64,000 nucleotides of DNA from Ambrosia x helenae (Eukaryota > Streptophyta > Magnoliopsida > Asterales > Asteraceae). Both the position numbers and the translations under genes were made by a program. This document shows, one piece after another, positions 55,768-64,000 of the stretch. Positions within the stretch are counted from its first letter, which is position 1, and every line of letters begins with the position of its first letter. The stretch spans positions 1,900,705 through 1,964,704 of the forward strand of contig CM061230.1 of assembly GCA_030844895.1 (NCBI GenBank), read 5' to 3'. Below the pieces are notes generated by a model. That model made no database searches. It was not told the DNA's origin and saw only the letters and a program-made list of their open reading frames with translations.

Positions 55768-58700
55768 ATGTTTGCCAAGAAACTGTTACAGAAAGCTACC
55801 AAGCATCATCATCATCATCATCATCAGGTATTTCCTTCGATTCATCAATTGCTCTTCTACTGATTCTTACTTTGATTTATAAATTTTCTAGCAGTAGGAT
55901 TATTTTCTTTTAATTTGTTGTTGTTTGGTAGGAGAATTTAAAAGGGCGGCTGACAGCAGAGGATTTGGAGTTTGATATAGCAGCTCATTACGGTATCCCA
56001 GCTACCGCTTCCATTCTTGCCTTTGATCCTATTCAGCGTCTACTAGCCATTGGAACACTGTATCTATCTATCTCTCCCCCTTCTCAAAATAAACATATTA
56101 TTTATTTATTTCAATATTATATAATTCTTATTATTCATTTCAGTGATGGTAGGATCAAATTGATTGGTGGTGATAATATTGAAGCCCTCCTAATTTCCCC
56201 TAACCAAATACCTTTCAAGTTTTTGGAGGTTTTCTTACTTTACATCAACTCTTTTTTTTTTTTTTTTATTAGTCCTCCCCTAAGCAAGCAAGATTAAGAT
56301 AGCTTATCTTTCTTTGCAGTTTCTATCCAACAAAGGTTTCCTTGTCAGCATCTCCAATCACAATGTCATACAGGTAATAACTAATAATGAATCACTACTT
56401 CCTTCCTTCCTTACTTATCATTTTTTTTAAAAAAAAATCAACCTCTGTAGGTGTGGAATCTGGAAAATACATCTATTGCTTCCACTTTGCAATGGACCTC
56501 CACCATTACTAGTTTCTCTGTCATTTATGGCTCCTTCTTCATGTAAAATTATACATACTTGCTCTTCTCTCCTTTAACTTTCTTCATATCTATCTATCTC
56601 TGGTGCACTAATTAGCTACCCTCTTACTAACTATAGGTATGTTGGAGATGATAACGGTCTTATGTCCGTTTTAAAGCATCAACAGGATGGAGAACTTTTA
56701 TTACTGCCGTATCGTCTTTCAGCCAAATCCCTTGCTGGTAAGACACTAAATACTTGCTTCTTAGACCTGAATTATCTCTTCCCATATACAAATATGTAGG
56801 ATTTTGGGTATTACTCAGCGCATAACAATAGTGTCTTTCTATTTACACCTCAGAAGCAGCTGAGTCATCATTTCCAGATCGCCAGACTGTTGTTGGAGTT
56901 CTGCATCAACCTTGTTCTTCTGGGAATAGGCAAGATACACGTATTGGTTGAAGTTCTCTCCTTTATATTTCTTGGAGACTGTCTTGGACTTTTGTTTCCA
57001 TATATACTTTTCTCGTTATCTTGTTTTCAACATAATTATTAGTTGAGTATTTAATTCGGTGATAAGTATTATTATTATTATTATTAGTTTTAAGATTAAA
57101 TTATTAGTTTGAGGTAAATTAGATTAGGATATAAGAGGAACGAACTAGATAATCATTGGGATTGGTTTCCTATGTCTTTATCATAGTTATCAAAGGCGTG
57201 AGGCGCACTCAAGGCGCTTAGGCTCCGCCTGTGGCCTAGGCGAGAGGCGCAAAAAAAGCGCGGGCCTAAGAAAAAAAAGCGCAAATAAAAAAATAAAAAT
57301 AAATCACCAAATCATTACAAATAACAATCATCTTATAAAATAATATCAATATAAACTGACTGATTTAGTGGACCTGCTAGCTGCTAAAAGGATTAACACT
57401 CCTTTCTTTGATAACTATGTAGCAGACAAAATCAGTTGAATAATCAATGAGTTGAGGTGTTATATATTGAAGAATAATTCAATATCTATAAGTTTTTTAT
57501 AAATTAAATATATTAAAAAAAAGATTTGATTGAGATTTAGATATATCCCTATAAATTGGTAAGTATTGGTCGATTATATTAGTCATGGGATTAGGTTTTA
57601 AAAATCAGACCGTGGCTTTTTTTTATCTAGGAGGGAAAAGCGACATCTGGTGGCTTCTAGGAAATTGGTCGCCTAGGCGGTCAAGGCGATGGCTTTTGAT
57701 AACTATGGTCTTTATATTTAAATGTTTATATAACTAAACAATATTAGTTGTTTCTAGTTTCCACAATATTCTGCCATATTTACATACACTCACTAATATT
57801 TCTGCCGCCTGAATAATTTGTCTGGGGATTTGCCAAATACCAAGTTACCAACATTACCATATTCTGATTGCTTGTTCTTTCGCAGAGTTTTGGTTGCATA
57901 TGAGAGTGGCTTAATTATATTATGGGATATTTTCGAAGCTCGAGTGGTTGTAGTTAGAGGTGATAAGGTTCTTGAACTGAAGGATGGAGTTGTTGACTGT
58001 TCTGGTCAACCTGAACATGATTTGGAGGAAAAAGAAATTACTGCTCTTTGTTGGGCATCTTCTAATGGGACAGTTGTTGCTGCTGGATACATAGATGGAG
58101 ATATTATGTTTTGGAAAACATCAATTACTGGATCTAGTAAAAAACAAAAGACTGCTTCATCAAACAATAATGTTGTAAGATTACAGTTATCATCTGCCAA
58201 AAGGAAACTACCTGTGATTGTCTTGCACTGGTCAGCAAACACTAAATCTCAAAGTGACGGTGATGGCCAACTGTTTGTTTACGGAGGTGATGAAATTGGG
58301 TCTGAGGAAGTATTAACAGTGAGTTTAACAAATTAGTCGAGATGATAATTTTGACCCATTTACTTACAAATGGGTTTAGTTTTGTTGCCTTTCATCTCAA
58401 ATGGATTGATTGAGTTTTGCTTTATCTCAAATGGGTCAAATTTCTTTTAAAAAAATTATAGCTAGAAGGGAAGCGGGGCTGAACATGTTAAAAGTCACCC
58501 TAAGGCAATTTGTAATGCATGCAGCCTCCTAAATCATTTTATTTTAATATTTAGGGTTATTATTGTAATCAATTGTTCAGTTATCATTATTAGTGAATCC
58601 ATTTTTTTATAAAAATAATTAAAAATTGATAAAAAAAATATATTTGCAATTCAATCCAACCTGGCCCCCCTTTGAACTAGAGGTAGCAATGCCCATTGCT

Positions 58701-58855
58701 TCCAATCGTTTCAATATGTTTAATTTGAATGTCGGGTGATCCAAAAAACGATTTTTAGCTAAAAAAGGATCGTTTGATAGGGTATTTTGTTGCATACAAG
58801 TATGATATCACCTCCTAAATCATTTAATTCGAAAATATAGATTATTCTTGTCATG

Positions 58856-58895
<40 letters not shown>

Positions 58896-61800
58896 ATTCT
58901 GTAATCATATTCAATGCATTAATTATTTATTGAAAATTTGAAAAAAACTGGACAAAGAAGTATTTTCAGGCCATGGCAACTCATCAAATCTTGCCACCTC
59001 TATTTATTATTTTTGTGGATATTGCAGGTTTTGAGTCTTGAATGGAGCCCTGGGATGGAAACCCTAAGATGTGTGGGTCGTGCAGAGATCACTCTTATTG
59101 GGTCGTTTGCTGATATGAGTTTATTACCAAGTGCAATAAACAATCATGATGCTGATTTATTAGTCCTCACAAGTCCGGGACATCTGCAAATAGTCAATCA
59201 TAAGAATCTATCTGCCTTATCATCTGAACATGAAAAAAGAATTACTTTATCTTCTCTAGATTGTCCTGTAGTCATACCTACACTCAGTCCAGCCCTTAGT
59301 GCAGCAAAACTCATCTCATTAGTTGGCAATGAAAACACTTCAAAGTTTCTTTTGGAGGTAATGAAGATACTTGTATGCTGAATTTATGGTTTTATGCTCA
59401 CTTTTATATTATTAATTAAAAAAAAAAACCTTGTTTATTTAGATAGCCACAAACCTGAAGGTTAATTCAACACAAAAATTGGCAGAGGGGGGTTGGCCCA
59501 TATCAGGAGGCATAGTATATCACTTTGCCTCTCCTGAAGGTTACGTGATAGAGAGAATTTACATAGCTGGTTACATGGATGGATCTGTTCGAATCTGGGA
59601 TGCCACCTCACCTGTCTTGTCAATCCTTTGCGTCGTAGGAGCGGTGAGTCACTACCTTGTGTTCATTTTCTTCGTGGTAATTGAAATATATGCTTAGTTG
59701 ATAAGGTATAGAGATGGAAAGTGGAAGAATTAAAATGGGTACTTGTTGGGTTGATGTGAAACACTTAGTTTCCAATTATTTGAACACTTTCAGAGATAAT
59801 TAGTGTTGCGAGTATGATTACGAAGTTTACATTATTTCAATAATAATCTAAGTTTCTAATAAAATGATGTAGTGGGTTTTAAGCATCATAAATCACTTTT
59901 GATGACTTTCGACCCGTTCTTTCAAAGGTATAAACCCACGTGACATGTTAGGAGATAAAAAAAACTGAATCAACTTATTAACAAGTAAATGAGTCAAAGA
60001 GGATAACATTTCTGAGGTAATTGACAGATGAAAGATGTGGAAGTGAGTGGTTCCACTTCTCCAATTTCAGAACTGAACTTGTGTTCTTCGACTTCACAAT
60101 TAGCAGTTGGCAATCAACTTGGTTTGGTAAGAGATGCTTCTACGACAATGCTTTAACCATTGACCATGTTTGACCTAATTGCATACTAATTTTCTGAGTT
60201 TGTAGATCCGCGTATATAATCTCAATTCTACCTCAAAAGAGACGGACCTTCACATTGTCACAGGAACTAAACAAGAAGGTAAGCTTATTCTCAACATATA
60301 TTTTAACTGTTTTATGCTTTACTTAACACAAGTTAGTACTGTTTTCAGTTCACAAACAACCTCAGGGTGGAGGTCCCACTTGTATCGCTTCTTTCCACCT
60401 TCTTGATTCCCCTGTTCAAGCCCTTCAATATATGGACCATGGAGCTAAATTGGCCGTTGCACATGAATGCGGTCGTGTAAGTCAACATTCTATCCTTTTT
60501 TTTCTCTTTTCTTTTCAAACAAGCTCAGTGTATACTGATTTAGGTATTTAACACGCCCTGCAACATTTATTCTTGCTCTAAAATGCCCAAATTGCAGGTT
60601 GCTGTGCTTGATATGAACTCATTCTCTGTTTCATTCCTAACCGAATCTTTACCTAACCTTAGCAGTCCAGTGATTTCCATGACTTGGAAATCTTTTTTGC
60701 ACAATGGGGGTCACGTTAAAAGCCCTAAAGATGTGGACCCAAAGAGTCTTGACAAAAATCTAGAGAAATTGATGTTTGTATCTACAAAAGATGCGAAGTT
60801 ATATGTGTTTGATGGTAATAATCGCATGATCAACTCTAAACCAATGCAGTTGAAGAAAGATACGACGGCTATATCCATGCATATTATAGGCAAGTATGAC
60901 AACTCTGTTTTTTTTGGAGATTTCAAACTGCCATGCTTTATTGTATATGTTTTACTTTTACAACTGTGATATATTTAACAGTAATACCATCATTACATAA
61001 ATATTTTCAGAGGGAAGTGCTTCCACAGTTGAGTCAGTGGAACAAAAGGAGTCAACACAGTTGACCAAGGATGTTGCAACCATAAACAAATCTACAAGTG
61101 AAACAGAACGACTTAAGACTGAACATATCAACTCAGGACATAATGTAATGGATTCACTAGTATTACTTTGTTGCAAGGATGTTCTGTGCTTATATCGTTT
61201 AAAATCTGTGGTTCAGGTGTGGCTATGGCCCTCCATTTTTTTTTCTTTTTTTTATATGGGTTGCATATGGGTAGGTCAGCTAATGGGTCTACACAAGTTC
61301 AGGTCAGAACAAGTATTTTTCAAAACGAGTTCGGTCATGTTGGCCTATCGCCCTTTTGTTTCTGTATTCCTTGAATTTATAAAGTGTAAATGATTAATAT
61401 ATTATATATGATTATAAAATATCTTTATAAAGCTAATAATTTAATTTTCTTGAATATAAATTTTTAAGAGGTTATAAGCATTAAATTCACTTACTGTAAT
61501 TCTTGACCTGTTTTATTCTTAACAAAGTTTTTTTATGTTAACTAGCTTGACCCGATAGATATAAAATACAACCTAAATAAATTTTAATGGGTCAGAAAAT
61601 GTAGGTGGTGAGCTGATAATAACTTCTGTTTTGCTAGGGGAACGAAAAAACGTTGCTTAAAGTAAAACTCGAGAAACATTGTTGTTGGACTTCAACTTTT
61701 AAGAAAGATGAAAATACGTGTGGATTAGTATTACTATATCAATCTGGAGAATTGGAAATCAGGTCTCTCTGTCTATTTTTCATTGTTACAGACATGCAAA

Positions 61801-64000
61801 AAGAATATTTGTACTTGTATATGTATATTAGAATTTGGTATATTGACACATTTTTTATACAGATCCTTGCCAGACTTAGAACTGGTGAAAGTGACCTCAT
61901 TAATGTCAATATTAAGGTGGAGTTACAAGGCTAATATGCAGAGGACTATGTGTTCAGCAGAGAATGGACAGATTGCCATGGTATTATTCTAGAAATTTTA
62001 TTACTTTTAAAGTTTGAGGACATATTTTTTTTTTGAAATTTTGTTTAATTTTGTTGCTCGTTTGCCTGACATCCTCATGAAATTAGTTTTGTTTTTCATG
62101 AAATAAAATTTTAATTGCTTTCAATAAGTTTCTCTTACTAATCAATATCTTTACTATGTAGATAAATGGGTCTGAAGTGGCGTTGCTCTCTTTACTGAAA
62201 AGTGATGATGATCTCAGGTATATATACTGGTTTGGTGACGCTGTCTTTGTCCCCATAAGATGTCAAATAGTCAATATAGTGATGATATGTTGCTTTCATT
62301 ACTGCAGGGTTATGGAATCTTTTCCTTCACTTCATGATAAAGTTCTTGCAGCTGCAGTGGAAGCTGTGATTAGCAGTTCTCATAATCAAAAGAAAAAGCA
62401 GGTTGAAACTCTGTCCAACAGTATATGCTAAAATGATAGTAATAAGACGTTTTCAGTATGATCAGTGACATACTAAAATGTAATGTTCACAATGATTAGT
62501 GATCTTGCAATATATTTTTGTTGATTCAGGGTATTCCTGGAGCACTTGTGAATATTCTTAAAGGATTTAGAGGAGGAAAACCTGATAACAACATCAACGT
62601 TTCTGAAGATTTTAAATTAGGTTTTAGCAATCTGGATAAAGCCTTTTCAAAGAATCCCTTTCCAGATCCACTTGAAAGTAATATTAATAATCAGGAAGAT
62701 GTAGAGCTTGATATAGGTAGGCTGGCTGTCTATCTATCTAAATAGCTTCACAAGTATACATTACAACTTGCAAAATGGATGGGTTGGGTGACAGTCAAAA
62801 GGGGCAATTTTTGGTACACACAAAAACAAGTTGACCCAAATCACTTCTGTTATATGCATGTTGCTGCTTTGGGTTTTGTATATGTACCTCTAATTTACGT
62901 CAATATATATGTGAATGCAGATGACATTGAAATCGATGAACCTGTACCTGTATCCATTCCTACTTCATCACATACAAAACAAAAGGAGGAAACTGGTATG
63001 TTTTGGAAATTATTCCTAATCCATGGTTGATTTGATCTCTAATGAACATATTATTATAATTATAAATCTTATGACGCAGGAAAGAGAAGTGAGAGGGAAA
63101 TGTTACTTGATGGCGATAATGATGAGCCCAGAGTCAGGACACGTGAAGAGATTATTGCCAAGTATAGAAAGAATGCAGGGGTAACTAAGCAGATGTCCTG
63201 TCCTAATTTGCTTGCTTAAAATATAAATTCTAAAATAGTTATAAATCATGATATGACTATTTTTTTCCAGGATGCTTCTTCGGTAGCTGGACAAGCAAGA
63301 AACAAGCTTTTAGAGCGTCAGGAAAAGCTTGAGGTAGGTTTTTTTTTTTGTTTTTATAATCATGTAGACGTAGCATATGACATTCAAATAAAGATATGCA
63401 ATATTCAATTAGCAAACATTTGACTTCACATATAGTTTTATACAACTGTCACAACTGTTGTAAAATGTCCTTAATCATGAAAACATGGTTGAGAATCTCT
63501 TTGACCAAAATCGTTACTTTATTAAAGTTTCAGATGTTAATGTAGCTCTAGAATACTGCCTCTCAATGGGAGTTGGGAATATGGCGAGGTTGGGTAAGTT
63601 GTCAAATGGGTGTTGGTACATGCGGAAACGGGTATTGGGTTGACTACCAACACATTTTTTGTCATTGTATTAGACTATTAGTTTATAAAGAATTGTTGTC
63701 GCAAATATGATTAAAAAAAAAGTATACCTCACGTCTTTAGTAAATTGATTAATATACACCCCGTGCGAACATTTGAACCATTCAACCTATTTGATTTATT
63801 GAAGCCATTTTTGGTAAATGTCTACTCTGCAGCATCTGTTGCTTTTAACAATGTAAAATGCAGATGACAAGATTTATACAGTAATTGGATTGATTGATTT
63901 TGTTTGTGAACATTTTTGACTCAGAGAATTAGCAAAAGGGCCCAAGATATGAACAACGAAGCTGAAGACTTTGCATCCTTAGCAAACGAGCTTGTAAAGG
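55768..64000 (+). CDS. Tomosyn/lethal giant larvae-like WD40 protein with R-SNARE-like tail (incomplete at right edge)
   Basis: 24 exons in view: 55768-55827, 55932-56059, 56144-56228, 56320-56373, 56451-56542, 56637-56737, 56854-56929, 57886-58318, 59028-59357, 59443-59643, 60028-60126, 60206-60278, 60349-60476, 60598-60889, 61011-61216, 61638-61762, 61863-61980, 62162-62217, 62308-62401, 62530-62716, 62921-62995, 63080-63180, 63271-63333, 63925-64000+. All phases agree; 1084 residues are visible and the Arabidopsis homologue (At5g05570) is about 40 longer. After MFAKKLLQKA comes a seven-His tract (residues 13-19), then WD40 repeats, and from about 1039 a VAGQARNKLLERQEKLE-type SNARE coiled coil. 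Tomosyns bind syntaxin and regulate vesicle fusion. Introns 7 and 14 begin with GC. Confidence 0.93.
57182..57707. mobile_element. hAT-like MITE in intron 7 of the tomosyn-like gene
   Basis: Inverted ends CATAGTTATCAAAGGC and GCTTTTGATAACTATG, with the 8-bp duplication GTCTTTAT at 57174-57181 and 57708-57715. GGCGC-rich arms flank an AT-rich centre. Non-coding. Confidence 0.88.
58863..58893 (+). repeat. (TG)n microsatellite
   Basis: About 15 uninterrupted TG units within intron 8 of the tomosyn-like gene. Confidence 0.95.

Overview
The window is nuclear DNA from a flowering plant, almost certainly a eudicot. The evidence is intron-rich genes with clear orthologues of Arabidopsis SLO2, AMP deaminase (FAC1), SAC8 and a tomosyn-like protein, AT-rich introns, a plant tRNA-Ala, and dense plant-type LTR elements, MITEs and Helitron-like ends. 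The repeat mix would suit an asterid such as a daisy-family plant, but that is a guess the sequence alone cannot settle.

Layout. 1-10825 is one complete, very young Ty3/gypsy element of the dual-RNase-H (Tat) type. It has a single long gag-pol frame and, on the opposite strand, a two-exon gene of the 'putative gypsy type transposon' family. 10826-17268 is repeat debris: a 28-bp minisatellite, a SINE-like unit, a hAT-type MITE, a truncated Copia element and Helitron/SINE-like units. 17269-19362 is an intronless mitochondrial-type PPR editing factor (SLO2-like). 19363-26787 is intergenic, with a LINE relic, a broken Harbinger SANT-type ORF and an 81-bp tandem repeat. 26793-33310 is an intact, very young Ty1/copia element on the minus strand, flanked by the 5-bp duplication GGATA. 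33429-35552 is a TIR element, probably PIF/Harbinger-like, with unusual AGACGG-rich terminal inverted repeats and one SANT/Myb-like ORF.

35992-64000 is the gene-rich half. It holds AMP deaminase (19 exons, plus strand), a 70-residue four-exon gene on the minus strand, a second Harbinger-type element, several MITEs, SAC8 phosphoinositide phosphatase (20 exons), tRNA-Ala(AGC) on the minus strand, and a tomosyn/Lgl-like WD40 R-SNARE-related gene that runs off the right edge. These neighbours do not form a pathway. SAC8 and the tomosyn-like protein both act in the endomembrane system, and AMP deaminase is purine metabolism.

Points for a second look: a one-base frameshift in exon 2 of AMP deaminase; a candidate U12-type AT-AA intron in SAC8; four GC-AG introns in three genes; the AGACGG-rich TIR element next to the AMP deaminase promoter; an in-frame 23-codon duplication beside the retroviral-type protease; and three SANT-type ORF loci with no recognisable transposase.
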